From Polyangiaceae bacterium (GTDB lineage Bacteria > Myxococcota_A > Polyangia > Polyangiales > Polyangiaceae): a stretch of 64,000 bases of DNA. Below, in pieces: positions 57,315 to 64,000 of this stretch. The notes below the pieces were generated by a model. That model was given only the letters and a program-made list of their open reading frames with translations, did not search any database and was not told the DNA's origin. The first letter of the stretch is position 1. The number at the start of each line of letters is the position of its first letter. A program made the translations under genes and the position numbers. The stretch spans positions 62,001 through 126,000 of the forward strand of contig JAICQO010000001.1 in the NCBI GenBank assembly GCA_025937835.1, given 5' to 3'.

Positions 57315-57950
57315 ATGCCGAGCCCTCTCCGCGCGCCACTGACCCTCGTCACGGGACCGCTCCGCAGCGAGCTACCCGACGCCGAGATCGCCGAGGGTCT
57401 GGTCGCCGGCGAAGACTGGGCGATGACCGAAGCTTGGTTTCGCTTCGCGCCGATCGTGATCGGCTTGGCGGAGCGGGTGCTACGGTCGAAGCCGGACGCG
57501 GAAGACCTGGCTCAGGAGGTCTTCGCGAAACTTCTCGACCAGGCCAAGACGCTCCGCACCCCGGCCAGCCTGCGCAGCTTCGTGTACTCGATGGCCGTCC
57601 GGAAGCTGCGCTCTCAGCTCCGGTACCGGCGTGTTCGCGCGTGGTTGTCCTTCGGAAATCCGGAGGCTTTCATCGATGCCCGCCACACGACGCTCGACGT
57701 CGAGTCGCGGGACCTACTGCGCAAGGTGCATCAACTCCTCGAGCGGCTCACGCCGCGGGATCGCTTGGTCTTCGTCCTGCGGCGCGTCGAGGCCATGACC
57801 GTCGAAGAGATCGCCGCGGCCCTCGACATCTCGGAGTCGACGGCGAAGCGCTCGCTCGCGCACGCCAATCGACGGCTGTCGCGGTGGATCGAGGCGGATC
57901 CGTTGCTCGCGCAAGCGCTGGACGGCAAGCTCGGAGGATCGCCCGGATGA
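57315..57950 (+). CDS. ECF-type RNA polymerase sigma factor
   Basis: 211 residues. Region 2: AEGLVAGEDWAMTEAWFRFAPIVIGLAERVLRSKPDAEDLAQEVFAKLLDQAKTLRTPASLRSFVYSMAVRKLRSQLRY. Region 4: LTPRDRLVFVLRRVEAMTVEEIAAALDISESTAKRSLAHANRRLSRWI. It is complete and of FecI-like build. The FecR-type gene follows with a 4-bp overlap (ATGA), so sigma and regulator are made in equal amounts. Comparable to the 45897 sigma factor in context. Confidence 0.93.
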   Translation: MPSPLRAPLTLVTGPLRSELPDAEIAEGLVAGEDWAMTEAWFRFAPIVIGLAERVLRSKPDAEDLAQEVFAKLLDQAKTLRTPASLRSFVYSMAVRKLRSQLRYRRVRAWLSFGNPEAFIDARHTTLDVESRDLLRKVHQLLERLTPRDRLVFVLRRVEAMTVEEIAAALDISESTAKRSLAHANRRLSRWIEADPLLAQALDGKLGGSPG

Positions 57951-59227
57951 TCGACGCGGGTGACGATGCTTCGCCGCGGCTCGACGCGCTTGCCAACCTG
58001 GTGCGCAGGGCCGCGCCGGCCCCGACGCTGGGCGAGCTCGAGCGCGGGCGCCACGAGCTCCGAAGGCGCTCGCGTGAGCTTTCACGAAAGCGCAGCGGGC
58101 GTCGCGCGCGCCTGGCGGTGCTGGTGTGCTGCGCACTGACGCTGCTGGCCGGCGCCGCGGCCCTCTCCCGATGGTCGGGAATTGCCGCGAAAACCGTGAC
58201 GGTCGAGCGCATCGAGGGCGGCAAGATGCTCGACGGAGGCTACCTCGCCGAGCTCGGCGGCAAGGGCGTCGCGCTCTCCTTCAACGAAGGCAGCCGCTTC
58301 ACGCTCTCGCCCGGCTCGCGCGGAAGGCTACGCAGCGTCACTCACGCCGGCGCGCGCTTCGCGCTGGATACTGGCAGCGCGGAGTTCCGCATCACGCCGA
58401 GCCGAGACCACGAGTGGTGGGTCGAGGCAGGGCCGTTCGCGGTTTCGGTGCGCGGAACGGATTTCAGCGTGGGCTGGGAGCCGAGCAGCGAGCGCTTCGA
58501 GATCCAGCTGCGACACGGGCGCGTCGCGGTCAGCGGTCCGCTGGTCGGAGACGAGCTGGTGCTGAAGCCCGGCCAGCGCTTGACGGTCAATCTGCCGAAG
58601 GGCGAGACCGTGATCAGCGAAGCACCGCCCGGGCCGCTTGCCGAGCAGGCGCCGCCGCACGCTGCCCCCGCTGCGTCCGCGCTCGAGCCGGAGGTTCCGC
58701 AGCCCGCGGCCTCCGCTCCCGAGTCCGCCGGCTCAGCCTCGAAATCGCCCGGGCTCAGCTTCCGCGAAGCGCTGGCGAAGGGCGAGTGGGAGCGCATCCT
58801 CGCCGAGGTCGAGCGCCAGGGTGTCGACGTGAGCCTCCGCACGTTGCCGAGCGACGATCTGTTCGCCGTCGCCGACGCCGCACGCTATCGCCGGCGCCCC
58901 GATCTGGCGCGCTCGGCGCTGCTCGCGCACCGTTCTCGCTTCCCCGCTTCACCGCGCTCGCTCGACGCCCTGTTCCTCCTCGGGCGCGCGGAAGAGCTCG
59001 CCGCGGGCACGCGCAGGGCCGCGATCGCGCGCTACGACGAGTATTTGTCGCGAGCGCCGAAGGGCACGTACGCGGCCGAAGCGCTCGGGCGCAAGATGAT
59101 CCTGCTCAAGGATTTCGAGGGAACCGAGAGCGCGCGGAAGGTCGCCGGGGAATACTTGCAGCGCTTCCCGAACGGCAGCCATGCGAAGGCAGCGCGTAAG
59201 CTCCAGTCCCTGCCGGCCCTGCCGTAG
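57947..59227 (+). CDS. FecR-domain anti-sigma-like protein with TPR tail
   Basis: 426 residues from the ATG at 57947. A short cytoplasmic part and one membrane helix (ARLAVLVCCALTLLAGAAAL) are followed by a FecR domain at about 80-225 (KGVALSFNEGSRFTLSPGSRGRL, FAVSVRGTDFSVGW, GRVAVSGPLVGDELVLKPGQRLTV). A Pro-rich linker leads to TPR-like repeats (RYDEYLSRAPKGTYAAEALGRKM, GEYLQRFPNGSHAKAARKL). FecR proteins sense a periplasmic signal and control the partner ECF factor. It is coupled to the sigma gene. Confidence 0.88.
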   Translation: MIDAGDDASPRLDALANLVRRAAPAPTLGELERGRHELRRRSRELSRKRSGRRARLAVLVCCALTLLAGAAALSRWSGIAAKTVTVERIEGGKMLDGGYLAELGGKGVALSFNEGSRFTLSPGSRGRLRSVTHAGARFALDTGSAEFRITPSRDHEWWVEAGPFAVSVRGTDFSVGWEPSSERFEIQLRHGRVAVSGPLVGDELVLKPGQRLTVNLPKGETVISEAPPGPLAEQAPPHAAPAASALEPEVPQPAASAPESAGSASKSPGLSFREALAKGEWERILAEVERQGVDVSLRTLPSDDLFAVADAARYRRRPDLARSALLAHRSRFPASPRSLDALFLLGRAEELAAGTRRAAIARYDEYLSRAPKGTYAAEALGRKMILLKDFEGTESARKVAGEYLQRFPNGSHAKAARKLQSLPALP

Positions 59228-59231
59228 CGCC

Positions 59232-60254
59232 GTGTGGGTCGCGAAGTACGCATTCTTGCTGACCCTGGTGCTCTGGGCCGGGCCCGCGGCAGCCGCGACG
59301 GTCGCGATCCTGCAGCCGCGCGGAAGCTCGGCGCAACTGCGAGAGGCGGCGTTTCGCATCCAGGGCGAGCTCGTGGCGGTCGGTCTCGCGGTGGCCCTCG
59401 TCGAGCGCCCGCCCGGAGCGGACACACAATCGGACGAAGCACGCGCCTGGTTGGAAGAGACCGCGCAGGCACAGGGCCTGGACGCCTTCATCGACGTCGT
59501 CGGAGAGGACGCGCTGCTCGCGGTAGACGTGTGGCTCTGGGAACGTGCCACGCAACGCCTGACGGTCTCGCGCGTGTCGCTCGATCCGGGAGCGCGCAAC
59601 GCCGCGGCCACGGCGGCGATCCGCGCGATCGAGGTCCTGCGCTCGAGCTTCCTCGTCTTCGACTCCGGCACTCCCCCGCCCCGGCGTGACGCTCCCGTGA
59701 CGGCGGCGCCCGCCAGCAGCACGACGCCCGCCCGGGGCGCAGCCAGGCGGATCGGCATCTCTGCCGGCGCCGCGACGCTCACGAGCGTCGACGGCGTCGG
59801 ACCGGCCGTTTTACCGCTGGCGCGCTTCGAGTGGCTGCTCGGCCCGGGTGTGGCGCTGCAGGCGACCGCAGCAGGCTTCGGGACGCGCCCGGAGGTCGGC
59901 TCCGACGCCGGCAGCGCCGAGGTCTCGCAGCAACTCGCGTTACTCGGCGTTTGCGCGTGCTCCGCCGATTCCGGTCTGCGACCGACGCTCGCGCTCGCGG
60001 GAGGCTTACTGCGGACGGCGCTCGAGGGCCGCGCCACCGAGCCCAATCTCGCGCATCGCGTGGAGCGCTGGTCTTCGCTGTTCGAAGCCAGCGCGGGGGC
60101 TCGGCTCAACTGGGCGGAGCGCTATCAACTGACGCTGTCCGCCCACGCGCAGCTCGCCGTACCCTACGTCCGGGTGCGCATCGTCGATAGCGTGGTGGCG
60201 ACGACCGGGCGCCCCAACCTGCTGCTCTCGCTCGCGTTCGGAGGCTGGCTATGA
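59232..60254 (+). CDS. Exported barrel-like protein in second ECF operon
   Basis: 340 residues from the GTG at 59232, 4 bp after the FecR stop. Signal peptide (FLLTLVLWAGPAAAA). The N-terminal 135 residues form a soluble domain (VAILQPRGSSAQLREAAFRIQGELVAVGL). A linker leads to alternating hydrophobic strands (GVALQATAAGFGTRPEVG, YQLTLSAHAQLAVPYVRVRIV, LLLSLAFGGWL), consistent with a small outer-membrane barrel. The two-part build parallels the 46505 protein of the other ECF operon, though sequence similarity is weak. Confidence 0.7.
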   Translation: MWVAKYAFLLTLVLWAGPAAAATVAILQPRGSSAQLREAAFRIQGELVAVGLAVALVERPPGADTQSDEARAWLEETAQAQGLDAFIDVVGEDALLAVDVWLWERATQRLTVSRVSLDPGARNAAATAAIRAIEVLRSSFLVFDSGTPPPRRDAPVTAAPASSTTPARGAARRIGISAGAATLTSVDGVGPAVLPLARFEWLLGPGVALQATAAGFGTRPEVGSDAGSAEVSQQLALLGVCACSADSGLRPTLALAGGLLRTALEGRATEPNLAHRVERWSSLFEASAGARLNWAERYQLTLSAHAQLAVPYVRVRIVDSVVATTGRPNLLLSLAFGGWL

Positions 60255-61318
60255 GGCGACTGTCGATCCCGCTTTTGGTGTGCGCCGCCGCGGGCTGCTC
60301 CGGCGTCGATGCTTATCCCGTCACCCGCGAGGTTGAAGCGCCCGGCGGCAGTGGCGGCGCGGGCACGGGCGGCAGCACGGGTGGCATTGCGACCGGTGGT
60401 AGCGCAGGCACCGGCGCGAGCGGTGGCGGCGGCCTCGGTTCGGGCGGCGCGAGCGCAGGGAGCGGCGGTGGCGGCAATGCCGGCGATGGCGGCAATGGTG
60501 GCAATGGTGGCAGTGCCGGTGGTTGCGCAAAGAGCATCGCTGCGCCGGGCGACAGCGTGCAAACGCTCTCTATCGCCGGCCGCACACGCAGCTACGTGTT
60601 GCACGTTCCAGGGGCCTACGACGGCACGCAGCGCGTGCCCCTGGTGCTCGACTTTCACGCGCTCGGCGGGACGGGAAAGAGCGAGCTCTCGAGCTCCCCC
60701 TACCCCGCGGTCCTCGACCCCGAAGGCGTGATCCAGGCCTTCCCGGACGGGCTGCGCGGCCCCGCGGGAACGGCCTGGAACGTGGGCCCGTGCTGCGTCG
60801 AGGACGTCGACGACGTCGCGTTCGCGCGAGCCATCGTCGCGCACGCCCAGAGCCTCGCGTGCGTCGATCCAACGCGCGTCTACGCGGTCGGCGTGCTCAC
60901 GGGCGGCGGTCTGGCTCACTACCTCGGCTGCCACGCGGCGGATCTATTCGCCGCGATCGCGCCCGCGGCGTTCGATCTCCTCGAGGAGAACGTCGAGGAT
61001 TGCACCCCGCAGCGTCCGATCGGCTCGATCTCGTTTCGCGGCACCGGGACCTCGCGGGTGCCGTACGAGGGCGGGCCCTCTTCGCTCGTTCCGGGCATGC
61101 CCCTCACCTTCCTCGGGGCGCGAGCCACCGCAGAGCGCTGGGCATCCATCAACGGCTGCGGCGCCGTCCCCTCGGAACCCGACGCCGACGGCTGTATCAC
61201 CTACCCGGGTTGTGACGCCGGCGTCGAAGTCACCCTGTGCACCAAGCAAGGCGGGCGCGAGGACCCAGGCGATCCCAGCATCGCCTGGCCGGTCCTCGCA
61301 CGGCACCGCCTGGAATAG
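60251..61318 (+). CDS. Esterase-like (LpqC/CE1) lipoprotein with substituted catalytic Ser
   Basis: 355 residues; overlaps the previous gene by 4 bp. Lipobox (LVCAAAGC) and 65 residues of Gly-rich linker. The catalytic-type domain follows PHB-depolymerase/LpqC proteins: RSYVLHVPGAYDGTQRVPLVLDFHALGG, then FPDG, VDDVAFARAIVAHAQSLACVDPTRVYAVG. The nucleophile motif, normally GxSNGG, reads GVLTGGG with Leu216 in place of Ser. The usual final GGH motif is also replaced (QGGREDPGD). It is probably a non-catalytic binding protein. It is the last gene of the ECF operon. Confidence 0.82.
   Translation: MRRLSIPLLVCAAAGCSGVDAYPVTREVEAPGGSGGAGTGGSTGGIATGGSAGTGASGGGGLGSGGASAGSGGGGNAGDGGNGGNGGSAGGCAKSIAAPGDSVQTLSIAGRTRSYVLHVPGAYDGTQRVPLVLDFHALGGTGKSELSSSPYPAVLDPEGVIQAFPDGLRGPAGTAWNVGPCCVEDVDDVAFARAIVAHAQSLACVDPTRVYAVGVLTGGGLAHYLGCHAADLFAAIAPAAFDLLEENVEDCTPQRPIGSISFRGTGTSRVPYEGGPSSLVPGMPLTFLGARATAERWASINGCGAVPSEPDADGCITYPGCDAGVEVTLCTKQGGREDPGDPSIAWPVLARHRLE
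60481..60520 (+). repeat. 9-bp tandem repeat in esterase-like lipoprotein linker
   Basis: GGCAATGGT-type units (about four copies) coding for GNG/GDG linker residues. Confidence 0.65.
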
Positions 61319-61482
61319 ACCCATCCCCCGGTATCTTTAGCTTCCACCACTCCCGGCGATTTTGGGTTTTGGCTTCGTTTTCGCTGCGCTCCGGTGCTCG
61401 CGAAAGCCTCGCCAAAATCCCAAACTTGCCGGGCGGGCGTTCCCTAAGGTTCTGGGCCTGGGAATAGACCTAAGGATGAGCC
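61319..61482. other. 164-bp convergent gap filled by hairpin repeat
   Basis: Between the esterase-like gene (plus) and the DUF1552 gene (minus). Nearly all of it is copy B of the dispersed repeat. Confidence 0.7.
61328..61460 (+). repeat. Dispersed hairpin repeat, copy B
   Basis: 133 bp. Left arm CCGGCGATTTTGGGTTTTGG (61353-61372) and right arm CCAAAATCCCAAACTTGCCGG (61412-61432) are nearly complementary. An inner stem TTTTCGC/GCGAAAG closes the loop. The element matches copy A (49954-50116) read on the other strand. Its place between two convergent genes suggests a terminator-like or REP-like function. Confidence 0.8.
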
Positions 61483-62922
61483 TCAGGCCTTGGCGGCCGC
61501 GATCTCGCCGCCGCCCGCGAAGTTCGCGGCGGAGCCGGTCGCGGCGCTGACGATCATGTTCAGGAGCTTCGCGTTGCCCGCGCCGCCGCCGTCGATGAAC
61601 TGGCCCTGCTTGAAGTAGCCGCCGCCGTTGCCCCAGAGGATTTGCGGCACGCTGCGCATGTTGTGGTTGCCCTCGGCGATGTGGTTCGTCCAGAGCACCA
61701 CGCACTTGTCAGCGAGCCCGCGGTCGCGGAAGTGATTGAGGCCGCGCGCCAGCGTCTTCATGCGAATGACGTCGATCTCGGCATGCGCCGCCTCGGCCGT
61801 CGAGTTCTGCCCGACCGCGCCGTCGGACTGCGTCCGGTGGCTGATGAAGTGCAAGCCCCAGTTGCCGAGCGACTTGTTCGACGGCACGTCGTAGATCGTC
61901 GCGTCGGTGCCGTCGCCGGCTTGCAGCGTCGCCGTGCGGTTCAGGTTGCAGGCGAACGCCAGGGCCACGAGCTGCATGTGGAGCTCGACGCTGTTTTCCA
62001 TCCCGCCGGCGGCCTCGGCCGTCTTCGTGTACCGGTACTGCGAGACCGCTTGCAGCCCCGCGGTGTCGAGCCCTTCCTGACCGCAACCCAGGATCGCGAC
62101 CGGAGCGTCGGGGCCCACGGTCATGGTGATCTCGACCTGGCGAACGGAGTCGAAGTGTTGCTGAAGTCGCTGCTTGTCGGCGGCGCTGAGCTTCGGGTTC
62201 TGGATCAGCGATTTCAGCTCGGCGTGGACGTAGTCCACCGCGCTCTTGCGACGCAGCAGGATCTCGTCCGTGACCGAGGGCTTCGGCGGCGGGGTCATGC
62301 CCCCACCACCCGGGTCCACGCCACCGCTGCCGGTCGGCGCGACGCCCATCAGCGTCTGATAGAGCTTGTACGGCGTATCGACCGCCGCGCGCGTGTTGCC
62401 GCTCTGGTCGAACGACAGGCGCTCGGCGATGTACCCGTTGCGGATGTTGCCGGCGTACAGCGCGAGCGGGTCCGTCCCGGCCGGGTTCACGGCCTTCGAG
62501 ATCACGAAGTCGGCGGAAGGCCCGCCGGCGGTCGCCTTGCTGCCGGTGCTCTTGGGCTTCACTCCCGTGAGCGCCTGAGCAAGCCCTTCGGCGTGGCCGC
62601 AACCCTGGGGACCACCGTTCGGGTAGTTGATACCCTTGATGATCAGCAGGTTGGCGGCGTGATCCTTGAGCTGGTTCACGGCCTTGTCGCCCGACGCGAG
62701 CAGGCTCGTGAGATCTCCACTCCCCGACGGCCAGAAGCGCTTCGGCTCGACGCCGCACGCGCCGCAGATGAACAGCGAGAACACCGGCGTGTTCGTCTGC
62801 GCCCAGGCCGAGCGCTCGGGCATTCCTTCGAGATAAGGCAAGCCGATCGCGAGGCCGCCCGCACCGTACAGGAACGCGCGGCGATTCACGACGTGACGCT
62901 TGCGATTGCTGCTGCCGATCAC
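61483..62922 (-). CDS. DUF1552 protein with Tat signal
   Basis: 479 residues from the GTG at 62922, overlapping the upstream stop by 4 bp (GTGA). The N-terminus NRRAFLYGAGGLAIGLPYLEG is a twin-arginine signal, so the protein is exported folded. The remainder fits DUF1552, a family with sulfatase-like or DUF1501-like build: GHAEGLAQALTG, HMQLVALAFACNLNRTATL, VVLWTNHIAEGNHN and a final GGGYFKQGQFIDGGGAGNAKLL. The function of the family is unknown. It is paired with DUF1592/DUF1588 proteins in Myxococcota and Planctomycetes (family knowledge). Confidence 0.88.
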   Translation of the reverse strand: MIGSSNRKRHVVNRRAFLYGAGGLAIGLPYLEGMPERSAWAQTNTPVFSLFICGACGVEPKRFWPSGSGDLTSLLASGDKAVNQLKDHAANLLIIKGINYPNGGPQGCGHAEGLAQALTGVKPKSTGSKATAGGPSADFVISKAVNPAGTDPLALYAGNIRNGYIAERLSFDQSGNTRAAVDTPYKLYQTLMGVAPTGSGGVDPGGGGMTPPPKPSVTDEILLRRKSAVDYVHAELKSLIQNPKLSAADKQRLQQHFDSVRQVEITMTVGPDAPVAILGCGQEGLDTAGLQAVSQYRYTKTAEAAGGMENSVELHMQLVALAFACNLNRTATLQAGDGTDATIYDVPSNKSLGNWGLHFISHRTQSDGAVGQNSTAEAAHAEIDVIRMKTLARGLNHFRDRGLADKCVVLWTNHIAEGNHNMRSVPQILWGNGGGYFKQGQFIDGGGAGNAKLLNMIVSAATGSAANFAGGGEIAAAKA

Positions 62923-64000
62923 TGGACACCTCCGGCGCGCACGCGGAAGGTGTCGCTCTTTGCCAAGGCCACCATGACCTGCTTCAGCGAGCCTCCCGAC
63001 GCCGCGCTGGTCTTGGCGAGAGTTTCCATCAGAGGGCGATCGCCCTCGACCAGATCGCGTTCCATGGCGTAGCTCATCATCTTCTTGGACCAGCACTGGT
63101 GGGCCTGAACACCCGAGGCTATCCGCTCCATCAGGTCTGGCGCACCGTTGAAGCCGAGGCGACCCTCGACGAACGAGTAGACGCCGGTCGTGTCCACGGG
63201 CTTGCCGTTGTCGGTGTCGCGCATGCGTCCGAGCCCGTCGAAGTTCTCGAACGCGAAGCCGATCGGGTTGATCAGCTCGCCGTGGCAGACCTTTGCGCAG
63301 CCCGAGGTGAGGGTGGTGATGACCTCGCGGTTGGTCTGACTGGCGCCGGCCGCCGGCGGGTTCGGAACCACGCTGGGTAGACCCGGATCTGCGCACATGG
63401 TGTCGAGGTTGATGCGCACGCCGCGGTGGATCGAATCCGGCTCGTTGTTGCGCGCCCACAGCGCCAGGAACGGCGCCTGCGAGAAGTAACCAACGCGGCC
63501 TGGCAGCTCCATCTGCATCATGCCGCTGCCCGGAACCGTGACGCCGTAGATCGACGCCGTCTTCGGCCCCACGAAGCCGACGGTGGACAGCAGGATGTCT
63601 CGCACGCCGAGGTTCTGCGTGAAGATGCGATCGAAGAACAGCTTGGACGACTCTTCGAACTCGGCGTTCATGTCCGGCGAGTAGCCGTTGACGGCGGTCT
63701 TCGCGATCGAGTCGAACAGCGCGAACTTGTAGAGCTCTGCGTGGAACTTGCGCATCACGTCGAGAGCCGCGCTGTCTTCGAGCAGCTTCTCGACCTGCGC
63801 GCCCACTGCCTCGGGCGTGTTGAGCGAGCTCGCCGCGTCGAGCAGGGCGTCGGACGGCGACGAGTCGCGGATCCACAGTGAGAGCTTGGCTGCAATCTCG
63901 TAGCCCGAGAGCGGCGCGCCGGCGTCCGCGAGCTCCACCCGGTAGAGGAAGTGGGGCGACTGGAGCATCGCCGCGATCACCCAGTTGGCTCCCTTGGTGA
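62919..64000 (-). CDS. DUF1592/DUF1588/DUF1585 protein, N-terminus beyond window
   Basis: The frame is open to the window end (360 codons seen), so the start lies outside; the GTG at 63980 is not the true start because conserved sequence continues across it. DUF1592: MLQSPHFLYRVE, GYEIAAKLSLWIRDSSPSDALLDA. DUF1588: RVGYFSQAPFLALWARNNEPDSIHRGVRI, then CAKVCHGELINPIGFAFENFDGLGRMRDTD. DUF1585: FRVRAGGVQ end region. The heme-like motif is Cx3CH rather than CxxCH. Coupled to the DUF1552 gene. Function is unknown; family members are thought to be secreted multi-domain cytochrome-like proteins. Confidence 0.9.
   Translation of the reverse strand, partial: TKGANWVIAAMLQSPHFLYRVELADAGAPLSGYEIAAKLSLWIRDSSPSDALLDAASSLNTPEAVGAQVEKLLEDSAALDVMRKFHAELYKFALFDSIAKTAVNGYSPDMNAEFEESSKLFFDRIFTQNLGVRDILLSTVGFVGPKTASIYGVTVPGSGMMQMELPGRVGYFSQAPFLALWARNNEPDSIHRGVRINLDTMCADPGLPSVVPNPPAAGASQTNREVITTLTSGCAKVCHGELINPIGFAFENFDGLGRMRDTDNGKPVDTTGVYSFVEGRLGFNGAPDLMERIASGVQAHQCWSKKMMSYAMERDLVEGDRPLMETLAKTSAASGGSLKQVMVALAKSDTFRVRAGGVQ

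Overview
The window is about 64 kb of very GC-rich DNA with strong GC bias at third codon positions. It looks like chromosome of a large-genome myxobacterium (Myxococcota, probably Polyangiales). The support is inference from content: many lipoproteins with Gly/Thr 'TGG' linkers, a MYXO-CTERM-like tail, a response regulator joined to a PATAN domain, a Ser/Thr kinase with an N-terminal zinc ribbon, three ECF-type sigma factors, a DUF1552/DUF1592-DUF1588 pair and MopE-like metal-binding repeats. I saw no rRNA, tRNA, CRISPR array, transposase, integrase or phage gene.

Layout. 1-6066 (minus): protein and surface glycosylation (FkbM methyltransferase, GT2-methyltransferase fusion, TPR/O-GlcNAc-transferase, divergent GT5). 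6256-9841 (plus): housekeeping argB, an RluA-type pseudouridine synthase and purH. 9844-11364: a small FAD protein and a secreted EEP phosphodiesterase/nuclease. 11444-14174 (plus): a translationally coupled operon of a zinc-finger ParA ATPase, a ribbon-helix-helix-like protein and an M19 dipeptidase with an altered metal site. 14198-24584: regulation and envelope (sigma-region-4-like protein, MerR regulator, alpha/beta hydrolase lacking its nucleophile, REC-PATAN membrane protein, Ser/Thr kinase, ECF sigma, SPOR protein). 24625-26804 (minus): pabB and a sugar-nucleotide transferase. 26884-29476: two lipoproteins and a rhomboid-fold protein lacking its catalytic residues. 29530-31037: pyrR-pyrB. 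31034-36741: HAF-repeat and BNR_4 lipoproteins, a polyphosphate-glucokinase-like ROK protein and a papain-fold-like membrane protein. 36778-40690 (plus): hom, murI, fabI and rnk; rnk has a structured leader.

From 40713 on the content is mostly secreted. 40713-47482 holds a von Willebrand factor A lipoprotein pair and a four-gene ECF operon (barrel-like protein, ECF sigma, anti-sigma-like TPR protein, cytochrome-like lipoprotein). 48329-57013 is a plant-cell-wall locus: SGNH esterase, GH16, GH10, GH30, feruloyl-esterase-like CE1 and a truncated relative of feruloyl-CoA synthase. 57315-61318 is a second, similarly built ECF operon (ECF sigma, FecR-TPR, barrel-like protein, esterase-like lipoprotein). 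61483-64000 is the DUF1552/DUF1592 pair, cut by the window end.

Two themes recur. First, several proteins keep a recognisable enzyme fold but lack a key residue: alpha/beta hydrolase, M19, rhomboid, GT5, CE1-like and AMP-ligase. Second, the only two long convergent gaps downstream of lipoprotein genes both carry the same 130-160 bp hairpin-forming repeat, in opposite orientations. All identifications are by eye from motifs; no search was run.
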